64,000 nucleotides of DNA from Celerinatantimonas sp046054165 (GTDB taxonomy: Bacteria; Pseudomonadota; Gammaproteobacteria; Enterobacterales; Celerinatantimonadaceae). A program made the position numbers and the translations under genes. The notes beneath the pieces are model-generated. The model was not told where the DNA came from. It ran no database searches and worked only from the letters and a program-made list of their open reading frames with translations. Position 1 is the first letter of the stretch; every line of letters starts with the position of its first letter. Positions 52,134 through 61,348 of the stretch are shown one piece after another. The stretch lies in NCBI RefSeq assembly GCF_046054165.1, contig NZ_JBFNXK010000014.1:1-64000 (forward strand), in the 5' to 3' direction.

Positions 52134-53336
52134 CTATCGGTTGCTGGTGGCGAATTTGGGCCTTCTACAGGCGATTATGCTGCTTAGTGTACCATCAATA
52201 ACCTGTTGTTGTTCAATATCACTTAATTGGGGATATATCGGTAGCGACAGTGCGCGTTGATAATAGCTTTCGGCACCTGGATATGCCGCAAAATCTTCCG
52301 GAGATTGCTGTTGATAATACGGATGTCGATAAATTGGCATATAGTGCAATTGGGCAAAAATATGCTGCTGAGCGAGTGACTGATATAACTGATCCCGCTG
52401 TTGCTGATCCTGACACAGAATAATAGCCAAGTGATAAGCACTGTAGCTATCCGGTAAAATATGTTGCATGTCCAGTATTGAATTAAAGGCCTGTCGGTAA
52501 CGATGGATAATTTGATGGCGACGTTCAATCCATGGTTCTAATCGGGTTAATTGGGCTACTCCCAGTGCGGCCTGAAGATCCGACAACCGGAAGTTATAGC
52601 CTAGTAATTGTTGTTCTGAATACCCAGGGGATATTCCGGCGGTATCGCCACACCAGTGCTGTGGGTCTTTGGTGATCCCGTGGCTGGCTAGTAACCGTAT
52701 CCGTTGTGCGAATTGGGGATCCTGACAACTGACGGCTCCCCCCTCGGCTGTGGTGATGGATTTGACCGGATGAAAACTGAATACACAACAATCACTATAG
52801 TGGCAGTTGCCAATAGGTTGTTGCTGATAGTGTCCGCCTAACGCATGACAGGCATCTTCAATAATGGCGATTCCACGCGGATGACAAAGCTGATGAATCG
52901 CCTGCATGTCACAACTGGAGCCACCCAGATGTACAACGATCACCGCTTTTGGAAGACGGCTCCCCTGCTGCTGAGCTTGTTGAAGCATATCCGAGAGGGC
53001 CTGAATACTGACATTAGCCGTGAGAGGGTCAATGTCGATAAAACGCACTCGGGCACCACAGTAGCGGGCACAATTGGCGGTCGCTACAAAGCTGACCGCA
53101 GAGACCCAGACTTCATCGTCTGCGGTGATGTTCAGTCCTAAACAGGCCAGATGTAGCGCTGCCGTCCCATTACTACAGGCAATCACATGAGCGACATTTA
53201 ACGTCTCAGCTAATTGATTTTCAAATTGGCTGACAATAGGGCCTTGGGTTAAAAAATCAGAGCGTAATACGCGCGTGACGGCTTCTATATCCGCCTGCTC
53301 AATCGTCTGTTTTCCATAATACAGCGCATGTGTCAT
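52134..53336 (-). CDS. pseC: UDP-4-keto-sugar aminotransferase PseC
   Basis: The product has 400 residues. It is a DegT/DnrJ/EryC1 PLP aminotransferase with the PLP lysine K192 in FSFHPVKSITTAEGG, the substrate loop GPIVSQFENQLAETL, and NGTAALHLACLGL. In the pseudaminic acid pathway it aminates the PseB product to UDP-4-amino-4,6-dideoxy-N-acetyl-beta-L-altrosamine. It lies two bases after pseB. Confidence 0.92.
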   Translation of the reverse strand: MTHALYYGKQTIEQADIEAVTRVLRSDFLTQGPIVSQFENQLAETLNVAHVIACSNGTAALHLACLGLNITADDEVWVSAVSFVATANCARYCGARVRFIDIDPLTANVSIQALSDMLQQAQQQGSRLPKAVIVVHLGGSSCDMQAIHQLCHPRGIAIIEDACHALGGHYQQQPIGNCHYSDCCVFSFHPVKSITTAEGGAVSCQDPQFAQRIRLLASHGITKDPQHWCGDTAGISPGYSEQQLLGYNFRLSDLQAALGVAQLTRLEPWIERRHQIIHRYRQAFNSILDMQHILPDSYSAYHLAIILCQDQQQRDQLYQSLAQQHIFAQLHYMPIYRHPYYQQQSPEDFAAYPGAESYYQRALSLPIYPQLSDIEQQQVIDGTLSSIIACRRPKFATSNR

Positions 53337-53338
53337 AA

Positions 53339-54322
53339 CTAATAATCACGGATTTGTTCAAGGGTTAAAAAGACTGGATTATCTAGAGAGTTATAGGAAA
53401 ATCCGATCTCAACCTGTTGGCCTTGCTGATGCAGAGCATTAATATGAAAATCATTACGGCGACTGTTAAATGAAATACTCGGTGCAATCACGAAATGATC
53501 GTCAAATTCATAGGTATGGTAGGAGTCATCTGCCGGGACCATCACTTCATGCAGTTTTTCGCCTGGGCGAATACCAACAATGTGAGTGGCTAAATCAGGG
53601 GCCAATGCGTGGGCCAAATCCATAATCCGTACCGATGGAATTTTAGGAATGAATATTTCACCCCCATGCATCCGTTGAAAGTTTTGAATCACGAACTGAA
53701 CACCTTGATCTAGAGTAATCCAAAAGCGGGTCATATCCGGATGGGTGATCGGCAGTGATGTTTCACCCCGCTCGATTAATTTTTTAAAAAAGGGGACCAC
53801 GGAGCCCCGGGAACCTACGACGTTCCCATAACGCACGACACTAAAACAGGTTTTACAACTGCCGACCATGTTATTGGCTGCAACGAACAATTTATCGCTA
53901 GCTAGCTTGGTTGCACCATAGAGATTAATGGGGTTAGCGGCTTTATCTGTTGAAAGGGCGATTACTTTGTCCACATTATTGGCAACGGCTGCGTGAATAA
54001 TATTTTCAGCGCCGTTAATATTGGTTTTAATACATTCCATGGGATTGTATTCAGCTGCTGGAACTTGCTTAAGCGCGGCGGCATGCACGACATAATCGAT
54101 CCCTTGCATCGCCATCGTGATCCGTTCTTTGTCCCGTACATCACCGATGAAATAACGCATACAACTCTGATTGTAGACTTGCTGCATTTCATATTGTTTC
54201 AGTTCATCCCGTGAATAAATGACCACCCGTTTGGGAGAATAGTTTTGCAGCAAATTTTTGACAAACTTATTGCCAAAAGAACCTGTTCCCCCGGTGATTA
54301 AGATCTGCTTTCCATTAAACAT
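53339..54322 (-). CDS. pseB: UDP-GlcNAc 4,6-dehydratase (5-inverting) PseB
   Basis: The product has 327 residues. The NAD(P)-binding GGTGSFG is at 11-17, and catalytic residues are D126, K127, Y135 and K139 in STDKAANPINLYGATK, the pattern of inverting dehydratases. It makes the 4-keto-6-deoxy-L-altrose sugar nucleotide for pseudaminic acid. It is the first gene of the minus-strand pseB-pseC-unknown operon, divergent from flrA. Confidence 0.94.
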   Translation of the reverse strand: MFNGKQILITGGTGSFGNKFVKNLLQNYSPKRVVIYSRDELKQYEMQQVYNQSCMRYFIGDVRDKERITMAMQGIDYVVHAAALKQVPAAEYNPMECIKTNINGAENIIHAAVANNVDKVIALSTDKAANPINLYGATKLASDKLFVAANNMVGSCKTCFSVVRYGNVVGSRGSVVPFFKKLIERGETSLPITHPDMTRFWITLDQGVQFVIQNFQRMHGGEIFIPKIPSVRIMDLAHALAPDLATHIVGIRPGEKLHEVMVPADDSYHTYEFDDHFVIAPSISFNSRRNDFHINALHQQGQQVEIGFSYNSLDNPVFLTLEQIRDY

Positions 54323-54629
54323 GTAGCTGTCCTAAACTTAATTGAGCCCTGTTGCCGCGATTGTGTCCTATCTTAGCGTATTCCTTGATAAATTGCTCGA
54401 TAGATGATAGGCAAAGGGTACCGTCATGATAACAAGGCATTATATGTGCCAATAACTAAATTAAAATATGATTTGATTAGTTTTAGTTCTTTATTGCCTA
54501 TAAAAAAAGCAAAGTGTCACTTTTCTGGCACATCTGACGCTTTTATCTTGCTATATTTTGACGGGTAACTAGAATCAAGCTGCTATCGGGTTAGCAATTA
54601 ATAACTAATACTGTGTCTAGGGGCTAAAA
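54323..54629. promoter_or_regulatory. Divergent pseB/flrA promoter region
   Basis: This is a 307-base AT-rich spacer. TGGCACATCTGACGCT at 54526-54541 has sigma-54 spacing (GG-N10-GC) but lacks the TTGC part, so it is only a weak candidate. GTGTCA at 54515-54520 and TGGCAC at 54526-54531 form an imperfect inverted repeat. I see no clear sigma-70 promoter. No gene is present. Confidence 0.4.
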
Positions 54630-56075
54630 ATGGATTTTAGTACGACCATTTTAGTGTGTGATGATCGAGGTGAACGCGTCGATACATTACTGACAATTTT
54701 AGGGTTTATTGGTGAACAGGGAGAGCAATGTTCGTTTGATACATTGCCTGCGGTGATTAGCCAGTCGGAAAATCCTGTTTTGATGATTAATTCGGCATTT
54801 TGTGATATTGAGGCATTATCCCGGAATTATCCAGGGATGCCTTTGATTGTGATCGGTTCTGATCAAGAAATATTGTTGCAGAGCAATATTCTGGGGGAAT
54901 TACATGAACCGTTTAATTATGACGAATTAACTCGGGTTCTCCACCGAGCTCAAACTTATCTCTCTCAACTTCCGGCAACATCTTCAGATCATATTCCAAC
55001 CGTGACCAGTGATTTGGTCGGTAAAGGAATTGCGATGCAGGAGATTCGGCATCTGATCGAACAGGTGGCTCAGACTCGTGCGAATGTGTTGATTTTGGGT
55101 GAATCAGGAACGGGAAAAGAAGTGGTCGCCCGGACCATTCATGAACAGTCGATCCGTAAAGATGGTCCTTTTGTTCCGATTAACTGTGGCGCAATTCCTG
55201 CAGAACTCTTGGAAAGTGAATTGTTTGGGCATGAAAAAGGCGCATTTACCGGTGCATTTACCTGCCGTAAAGGGCGTTTTGAATTGGCCTGTGGTGGAAC
55301 GCTCTTTTTAGATGAAATCGGTGATATGCCAATGCCGATGCAGGTAAAACTGCTGCGGGTTTTGCAGGAACGTGTTTTTGAACGGGTCGGTGGCAGCAAA
55401 ATCATGGAAGCCGACGTGCGAATTATTGCCGCGACTCATCGCAATCTGGAAACAATGATCGGGGAAGGTCAATTCCGGGAAGATCTCTATTACCGACTCA
55501 ATGTTTTTCCAATTGAAGTTCCGGCACTTCGGGAACGGAGTGACGATATTCCATTGTTACTTCAGGAGCTGGTGTCTCGTCATGAGCAGCAGCATGGTGC
55601 GGTGGTGCGGTTTACGCAGCGTAGTATTGAATCGCTTATGTTACATCCCTGGGCTGGGAATATCCGGGAATTATCGAATCTGGTTGAACGGTTAATTATT
55701 TTGCATCCTAATAAGATCGTGGATGTTCGAGATTTGCCTCCTAAATATCAGCATATTGAAGGGGATGATTTTGTCCCGGAATATCAGGATGAGCTGACTG
55801 AACGAGATGCTTTAATGGCGATTTTTGCCGATGAGCCAGAACCGATGGCACCTGCTGCAAATGAGCCACAGGTGGTGGATGCTAGCTTACTTTCAACCCG
55901 TTTACCTGAAGATGGTTTGAATCTAAAAGAACTTCTCAGTGAAATTGAAGTTGATTTGATAAGACAGGCCTTGGAGCAACAAGAGGGCATCGTTGCCAGA
56001 GCCGCAGAACAATTGCAAATGCGACGGACAACCTTGGTTGAAAAAATGAAAAAGTATCAGTTAACTAAGGATTAG
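54630..56075 (+). CDS. flrA: Flagellar master regulator FlrA (sigma-54 activator)
   Basis: The product has 481 residues. A FleQ-type N-terminal domain (1-115) lacks a clean phosphoacceptor pattern. The AAA+ domain has Walker A GESGTGKE (157-164), the sigma-54 contact motif GAFTGA (204-209) and Walker B TLFLDE. The C-terminal Fis-type helix-turn-helix (about 440-480) has RAAEQLQMRRTTLVEKMKKYQL. FlrA switches on the first sigma-54 flagellar genes, including flrBC, and in relatives responds to cyclic di-GMP. It follows an inverted pse module rather than fliS. Confidence 0.95.
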   Translation: MDFSTTILVCDDRGERVDTLLTILGFIGEQGEQCSFDTLPAVISQSENPVLMINSAFCDIEALSRNYPGMPLIVIGSDQEILLQSNILGELHEPFNYDELTRVLHRAQTYLSQLPATSSDHIPTVTSDLVGKGIAMQEIRHLIEQVAQTRANVLILGESGTGKEVVARTIHEQSIRKDGPFVPINCGAIPAELLESELFGHEKGAFTGAFTCRKGRFELACGGTLFLDEIGDMPMPMQVKLLRVLQERVFERVGGSKIMEADVRIIAATHRNLETMIGEGQFREDLYYRLNVFPIEVPALRERSDDIPLLLQELVSRHEQQHGAVVRFTQRSIESLMLHPWAGNIRELSNLVERLIILHPNKIVDVRDLPPKYQHIEGDDFVPEYQDELTERDALMAIFADEPEPMAPAANEPQVVDASLLSTRLPEDGLNLKELLSEIEVDLIRQALEQQEGIVARAAEQLQMRRTTLVEKMKKYQLTKD

Positions 56076-56137
56076 TTATACTTTATTCATTGAAATATAA
56101 AGATTTTTTAGATTAGTCAAAAACTTTACGATTAAAT

Positions 56138-56153
56138 TGGCACAGAAATTGAC
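56138..56153 (+). promoter_or_regulatory. Sigma-54 promoter of flrB-flrC
   Basis: TGGCACAGAAATTGAC has a perfect TGGCAC and TTG at sigma-54 spacing, with GA replacing GC at the second element. It lies 44 bases before flrB, where a FlrA-dependent class II promoter is expected. Confidence 0.65.
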
Positions 56154-56196
56154 TCTATCCTGTTCAAGAACATATTTTTGACATAGGACAGTCCTC

Positions 56197-57231
56197 GTGC
56201 CTGTATCGAATCATCAGCAGTCATTTTCACAGCAGCAGCTGGCGCAAGTTTTTGATGTCCTGCCATCGGGACTCATTTTATTAGATCAATATGGCTATAT
56301 TGCCAAGGCGAATCCTGCTGCCCGAACGCTATTCAATTGCGAATTGGAAGGTCAGCGTTGGTCGAATATTGCCTTGCAGGTCTTTGTCCCGCAGGCTGAT
56401 GATGGACATGAACTGTCTCTACATAATGGCCGCCGGATCCAACTGACGCTCGCCACGTTGTTGGATTCTGAAAGTCAGTTGATTATGCTGACTGATGTCA
56501 CTGCTACTCGCCAGCTTCAGGCGAATATATCCCGTCTTGAAAAATTATCAGCATTAGGCCGGATGGTGGCTTCGTTGGCTCATCAAATTCGGACGCCATT
56601 ATCAGCGGCCATGCTTTATGGTTCTAATTTAGCGAATAATCACCTTCCGGAAACCGCACGTAAAAACTTTCAGACCAAGATGATGGCTCGGTTGGCCGAT
56701 TTAGAAAATCAGGTCAATGATATGTTGTTATTTGCGCGTAATGGTGAACAACCGTTAGCGGAACAGGTTTCTGTCGTGACCTTAATGACTCAGCTTTCTC
56801 AGGCGATGGATGCGAAGCTGCAACAGAAACGATTGCGGATTGATCTGGAATACTGCGATCCGGATGTGTTGATTATGGCGAACTCGAACAGCTTGGTCTC
56901 TGCACTATCGAATTTAATCGATAATGCCATTCATGTGAGTCATAAAGACGGTTTAATTGGCTTATATGCCCGAACCGATGGCCAGCATGTTCAAATTTCA
57001 GTGGTCGATAGTGGACCCGGACTCGATGAACAGGTTCGTAGTCAACTTTTCGAACCGTTTGTCACAACCAAACAGAATGGAACCGGATTAGGTTTATCCG
57101 TTGTGAAGTCAGTGGTTCAAGCTCATAAAGGAACGATTGCAGTCGAATCACGTGCCGGAGAGGGCTGTTGTTTTACTGTGAATTTCCCGGTTTATCAGGT
57201 TTGTGCTCAATCTCAAGTCGTAGGAGGCTAA
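56197..57231 (+). CDS. flrB: Flagellar sensor histidine kinase FlrB
   Basis: The product has 344 residues and starts at GTG. A PAS-like domain (about 12-105) is followed by a dimerisation domain with phospho-His H129 in LAHQIRTPLS, and a kinase domain with SNLIDNAIHVS (N box), DSGPGLDEQV and TGLGLSVVKSVV. No membrane segments are present, so it is cytoplasmic. It phosphorylates FlrC. The H box reads HQIRTP rather than the usual HEIRNP, which also occurs in FlrB/FleS-type kinases. Confidence 0.93.
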   Translation: MPVSNHQQSFSQQQLAQVFDVLPSGLILLDQYGYIAKANPAARTLFNCELEGQRWSNIALQVFVPQADDGHELSLHNGRRIQLTLATLLDSESQLIMLTDVTATRQLQANISRLEKLSALGRMVASLAHQIRTPLSAAMLYGSNLANNHLPETARKNFQTKMMARLADLENQVNDMLLFARNGEQPLAEQVSVVTLMTQLSQAMDAKLQQKRLRIDLEYCDPDVLIMANSNSLVSALSNLIDNAIHVSHKDGLIGLYARTDGQHVQISVVDSGPGLDEQVRSQLFEPFVTTKQNGTGLGLSVVKSVVQAHKGTIAVESRAGEGCCFTVNFPVYQVCAQSQVVGG

Positions 57232-57235
57232 GCTC

Positions 57236-58597
57236 ATGAGTCAATCAAGAATTTTAGTTGTCGAAGATGATTCAGGCCTGCGCGAGGCGCTGGTCGATAC
57301 ACTGCTCATTGCCGGCTATGAATGCATTGAAGCCGAAAGTGGTGAAGAAGCATTATTACTGCTGGGCGATCAGGCGATCGATCTGGTGGTAAGTGATGTG
57401 CAAATGGATGGGATCAGTGGTCTTGATCTGCTGCAGAGTATTAAGGTGAAATATCCGAAACTCCCCGTATTATTGATGACAGCTTATGCTCGAATTGATG
57501 CAGCTGTCGAAGCCATGCGCCAAGGGGCGATTGATTATATTGCCAAGCCATTTTCACCGGAAGTACTGCTCAATCAGGTCGGGCGTTATGCCCCGGCGCA
57601 AAAGGTTGAAACTTGTCAGCCTATTTTTGGTGATCCTTCAACCGAAGCTTTATTAGGGTTAGCTGATAAAGTGGCTAAGACGGATGCTTCCGTTATGATT
57701 TGTGGACCTAGTGGGGCTGGTAAAGAGGTGTTGGCGCGTTATATTCATGATAACTCCGAGCGGAGTGCCCAGCCTTTTATTGCCATTAACTGTGCTGCGA
57801 TCCCCGAAAATATGCTGGAAGCCACGCTGTTTGGATATGAAAAAGGTGCCTTTACCGGTGCGGTTCAGGGGTGTCCCGGTAAATTTGAGCAGGCCCAAGA
57901 TGGTACGATTTTACTGGATGAAATCAGTGAAATGGACTTAGCGTTACAGGCGAAGCTGCTGCGCGTATTACAAGAGCGAGAAGTGGAGCGTCTGGGAAGT
58001 CGAAAAGTCATTCAGTTAAATGTTCGGGTATTGGCTACCAGTAACCGAAACTTGCGTGAGTATGTCGCGCAGGGGAAATTTCGTGAGGACTTATATTACC
58101 GGTTAAACGTGTTTCCGCTGACCTGGAAACCATTGGCGCAGCGACCGGGAGATATTCTACCTTTAGCCTACCATCTGTTGCAAAAACACGGTGTTGCAGC
58201 GGGTCGGGCCGATTTACAGTTTACCTTGGCTGCACAGCAAAAATTACTGGGATATGGATGGCCGGGGAATGTGCGTGAGTTAGACAATGTGATCCAGCGG
58301 GCGATTATTCTCGCTTCGGATCAAGTGGATGCGGCTCATCTATTGATCGAGGGCGATATTTTGCAGCCCGTCGCTGAAACTTATGTGATGCCAAGGGGGG
58401 ATGAGTTTGAAGTTGAAGCAGCTGCACCTGCATTAGGGAATGAGCTGAAACAACAGGAAAATCAGATTATTTTAGAGATGCTGAAAAACTGTCGCGGTAA
58501 ACGTAAAGAAGTAGCTGAACGATTAGGGATTAGTCCGAGAACCCTGCGTTATAAATTAGCACGCATGCGTGAAGAAGGTATTCAACTTCCAGCTTAA
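57236..58597 (+). CDS. flrC: Flagellar sigma-54 response regulator FlrC
   Basis: The product has 453 residues. The receiver domain has phosphoacceptor D54 (VVSDVQMDG) and Lys in YIAKPF. The AAA+ domain has Walker A GPSGAGKE (157-164), GAFTGA (204-209) and TILLDEISEM. The C-terminal Fis helix-turn-helix has KEVAERLGISPRTLRYKLARMRE. It activates class III flagellar promoters such as flgB and flgF here. It lies four bases after flrB. Confidence 0.95.
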   Translation: MSQSRILVVEDDSGLREALVDTLLIAGYECIEAESGEEALLLLGDQAIDLVVSDVQMDGISGLDLLQSIKVKYPKLPVLLMTAYARIDAAVEAMRQGAIDYIAKPFSPEVLLNQVGRYAPAQKVETCQPIFGDPSTEALLGLADKVAKTDASVMICGPSGAGKEVLARYIHDNSERSAQPFIAINCAAIPENMLEATLFGYEKGAFTGAVQGCPGKFEQAQDGTILLDEISEMDLALQAKLLRVLQEREVERLGSRKVIQLNVRVLATSNRNLREYVAQGKFREDLYYRLNVFPLTWKPLAQRPGDILPLAYHLLQKHGVAAGRADLQFTLAAQQKLLGYGWPGNVRELDNVIQRAIILASDQVDAAHLLIEGDILQPVAETYVMPRGDEFEVEAAAPALGNELKQQENQIILEMLKNCRGKRKEVAERLGISPRTLRYKLARMREEGIQLPA

Positions 58598-58766
58598 ATC
58601 AATGGATCTGTGTTTGAGCCTTCAGGCACAGACCCTGAACATAGTCTTCATAATATAAACATCCGCATGGATCTCAGATCGTGTTGAGGTTCATTATGCC
58701 GTAAGTTCGTTCTGGCGTTGCGTCTGTTGGAATATCATAAAGTATGCTCGCCCGATATTTAAGTTT

Positions 58767-58790
58767 AGCCAGGATTGACTGGCTTTTTTT
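58767..58790 (+). terminator. Rho-independent terminator after flrC
   Basis: AGCCAG and CTGGCT form a 6-bp stem with a 6-base loop followed by seven T. It stands 170 bases after flrC in a 351-base spacer (58598-58948) that holds no gene I can recognise, and it closes the flagellar region. Confidence 0.8.
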
Positions 58791-58948
58791 ATGCTGATTC
58801 AAATGAAATCGTTAGATAAAGATGCTCCCATCACTGCAATTACGGTGGTTTGTTTTAAAGTATTGGGACGGTCATAGCGATGAAAAACGGCTCTGTGTTA
58901 TAACGAGGGCAGGGCTTTTGGTATTCACTATTTCAAGGACGAGTGTTT

Positions 58949-60226
58949 ATGGAGAAGATGCTGACTTCGCAACCCTCCGGTATTATTTCATCTGTTTTAT
59001 CCAAAATTAAAGTCTTAGGTCCGGGGATGCTGATGGCTGCCGCCGCCATTGGAGGTAGTCATTTAGTAGCTTCAACTCAGGCAGGTGCTCGGTATGGTTG
59101 GCATTTAGTGGGTCTAATTATTCTGGTTAATCTGCTTAAATATCCTTTTTATCGTAGTGGTTTTACCTATCCGATGGCCACCGGGCAAAGTTTGTTGCAT
59201 GGTTATTTGCTGATGGGGCGGCGTTATCTGGCGTTAAGTTTTTTATTGAATCTATTTGCATCGGTGGTGAGTTGTGCGGCGTTGGTGATGTTTTCAGCCA
59301 GCCTTCTCAGTTACTTTCTACCGATTCAGCTCCCGTTGTCGATGCTTAGTTTAATCATCGTGGTGCTTTCATTGTTAATTATTTTGGCCGGGCATTTTTC
59401 ATTTTTAAATCGTATCTCTAAAGTGATTGTGGTCACGTTGGCTATCGCTACCATTATTGCGGTAGGCATGGCCTGGCATAATGGCAGCATGGCTCCCGCC
59501 GGATATAGTGCTCCATCACCTTGGCATTTAGCTTCGGTAGGTTTTTTAGTGATTACAATGGGCTGGATGCCGGCACCGATTGAAGTTTCTTGTATCACAT
59601 CACTCTGGTTGATGCGACAGCGTCAGCAGCAGGAGGTGACGACATCCAGTGCGCTGTTTGATTTTAATCTGGGGTACTGTATTAGCGCTGTTTTAGCGGT
59701 GGCTTTTTTGGCGCTGGGCGCGTTGGTTCTTAATGGCCGGGCTGATAGTTTGGCCGCCGGAGGCGTTAATTTTACCCATCAGTTGATCAGTATTTATGCT
59801 TCGACCATTGGCAATTGGGCTCGTTATCTGATCGCTATGATCGCGTTTTTGTGTATTTTTGGTTCGGTCATTACCGTTGTGGATGGTTATGCCAGGGTGT
59901 TAAACGAATCGGCACGACTATTGTTTCGGCAAACTGAAAATGATAACCCCCGTCATTTTAGTTATTGGGTGTTGTTTGTCACCTTGCTTGGATTTGTACT
60001 AGCGTTGTTTTTTAAAAGTGCTTTACTGGCCATGCTGGGGTTTGCGATGACGCTGGCATTTATAACCACGCCGTTGTTTGCCTGGTTGAATCATCGGTTG
60101 GTACACTCAATGCCAAAATCTCAAGGCGTTCGTCCCAATCGCTATTTATCATGGCTGAGTCGTATAGGACTTATCTACCTGTTCGGTTTTTTAGTGGTAT
60201 TTATTGGATGGAAATGGTTCATGTAA
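58949..60226 (+). CDS. Nramp-like membrane transporter with altered metal site
   Basis: The product has about 425 residues with around 11 membrane segments. The overall pattern is of the Nramp family (GPGMLMAAAAIGG at TM1, STQAGARYGW, LLKYPFYRSGFTY). The metal-binding DPGN of TM1 is replaced by residues around AAIGGSH (32-38), and the MPHN-type motif of TM6 reads MPAPIE (207-212). Thus it may carry another ion or substrate than Mn2+/Fe2+. The start is ATG 58949 with AAGGA nine bases upstream. It is a single gene. Confidence 0.8.
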   Translation: MEKMLTSQPSGIISSVLSKIKVLGPGMLMAAAAIGGSHLVASTQAGARYGWHLVGLIILVNLLKYPFYRSGFTYPMATGQSLLHGYLLMGRRYLALSFLLNLFASVVSCAALVMFSASLLSYFLPIQLPLSMLSLIIVVLSLLIILAGHFSFLNRISKVIVVTLAIATIIAVGMAWHNGSMAPAGYSAPSPWHLASVGFLVITMGWMPAPIEVSCITSLWLMRQRQQQEVTTSSALFDFNLGYCISAVLAVAFLALGALVLNGRADSLAAGGVNFTHQLISIYASTIGNWARYLIAMIAFLCIFGSVITVVDGYARVLNESARLLFRQTENDNPRHFSYWVLFVTLLGFVLALFFKSALLAMLGFAMTLAFITTPLFAWLNHRLVHSMPKSQGVRPNRYLSWLSRIGLIYLFGFLVVFIGWKWFM

Positions 60227-60307
60227 ATCCTTCCCCGGACGATAAATTGGGATGAAACGTTTTCGTTTATAGAGTGATAAATCTGTTGTGGGTCATAAGG
60301 TAGGGAT

Positions 60308-61348
60308 ATGTTTGCGTTAAACCACGCTTTTGAGTTGGATGGAAAATGGATTGGCAAAGGTCATCCTGTGTATATCGTGGCCGAGATGTCGACCAATCAT
60401 GGGGGATCACTGACTAAAGCCAAAGAGATTATCCACGCAGCGAAAGAAGCGGGAGCCGATGCGGTAAAATTGCAGACCTATACAGCGGATACCTTAACAC
60501 TCGACAGTGATTTACCCCATTTTCAGATCCAAGGTGGATTATGGGGTGGGCAAAGTTTCTATGAGCTTTATCAGCAGGTGGCGATGCCGTGGTCGTGGCA
60601 TCAGCCGTTAGCGGAAGAAGCACAACGTTGTGGAATTACGTTATTTTCATCTCCATTTGATGCCAGTGCCGTAGCCCTGCTGGAAGAGCTCGACTATCCG
60701 GCCTATAAAATTGCTTCCGCAGAATTGATCGATGTGGCATTGATTGAAAAAGTAGCCGCAACGGGTAAGCCGGTGATTATTTCAACCGGAGGAGCATCGC
60801 TGGCGGATATCCAACGTGCGATCCGGGTGATGGAACAGCAGCAGAATCCTAATTTATGTTTGCTGAAATGTACCAGTGAATATCCGGCCCCTTATGATCG
60901 CATGAACTTGGCTACAATCGCTCATCTTGAACAGTGGGTTCAAGCGCCAGTGGGGTTATCGGATCACACATTGGGCATCGCGGTTCCTGTGGCTTCGGTA
61001 GCCTTAGGTGCTTGTTTTGTTGAAAAACATTTTATGCTGGATAAAGCAGATCCCACCGCGGATCAGGCATTTTCACTGGATCCTGCGCAATTCACGCAGA
61101 TGGTTGAAGCGATTCGTCAAACGGAGCAGGCAATTGGTCAGGTTATTTACCCTGCACAGACCCGCGAGCAACGAGCATTGTATGCGATTAGAGATATTGC
61201 CGAAGGGGAACAGTTAAGCCCGGATAATGTGAAAAGCTTGCGGCCAGGCGGGGGGATTGCTCCTCGTCATTTGCCGCAGATTCTGAATAAAACTGCTTTG
61301 CAGAGTATTGCTCGGGGAGCATTACTGCAGTGGTCGATGTTTGCCTAA
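60308..61348 (+). CDS. pseI: Pseudaminic acid synthase PseI
   Basis: The product has 346 residues. The NeuB-type TIM barrel begins with GHPVYIVAEMSTNHGGSLTKAKEIIHAAKEAGADAVKLQTY and contains YKIASAELID, STGGAS and LSDHTLGIAVPVASVALGACFVEKHF. A C-terminal SAF/antifreeze-like domain (about 285-345) has RAIYAIRDIAEGEQLS-type sequence. It condenses a 6-deoxy-altrose derivative with PEP to pseudaminic acid. It lies 4 kb from pseB/pseC; pseF, pseG and pseH are not in the window. Confidence 0.9.
   Translation: MFALNHAFELDGKWIGKGHPVYIVAEMSTNHGGSLTKAKEIIHAAKEAGADAVKLQTYTADTLTLDSDLPHFQIQGGLWGGQSFYELYQQVAMPWSWHQPLAEEAQRCGITLFSSPFDASAVALLEELDYPAYKIASAELIDVALIEKVAATGKPVIISTGGASLADIQRAIRVMEQQQNPNLCLLKCTSEYPAPYDRMNLATIAHLEQWVQAPVGLSDHTLGIAVPVASVALGACFVEKHFMLDKADPTADQAFSLDPAQFTQMVEAIRQTEQAIGQVIYPAQTREQRALYAIRDIAEGEQLSPDNVKSLRPGGGIAPRHLPQILNKTALQSIARGALLQWSMFA

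Noticed and set aside
54526..54541. Sigma-54 promoter for flrA
   Set aside because: The GG-N10-GC spacing is right but the TTGC part is absent, and FlrA is normally made from a sigma-70 promoter, so it is kept only as a weak candidate.
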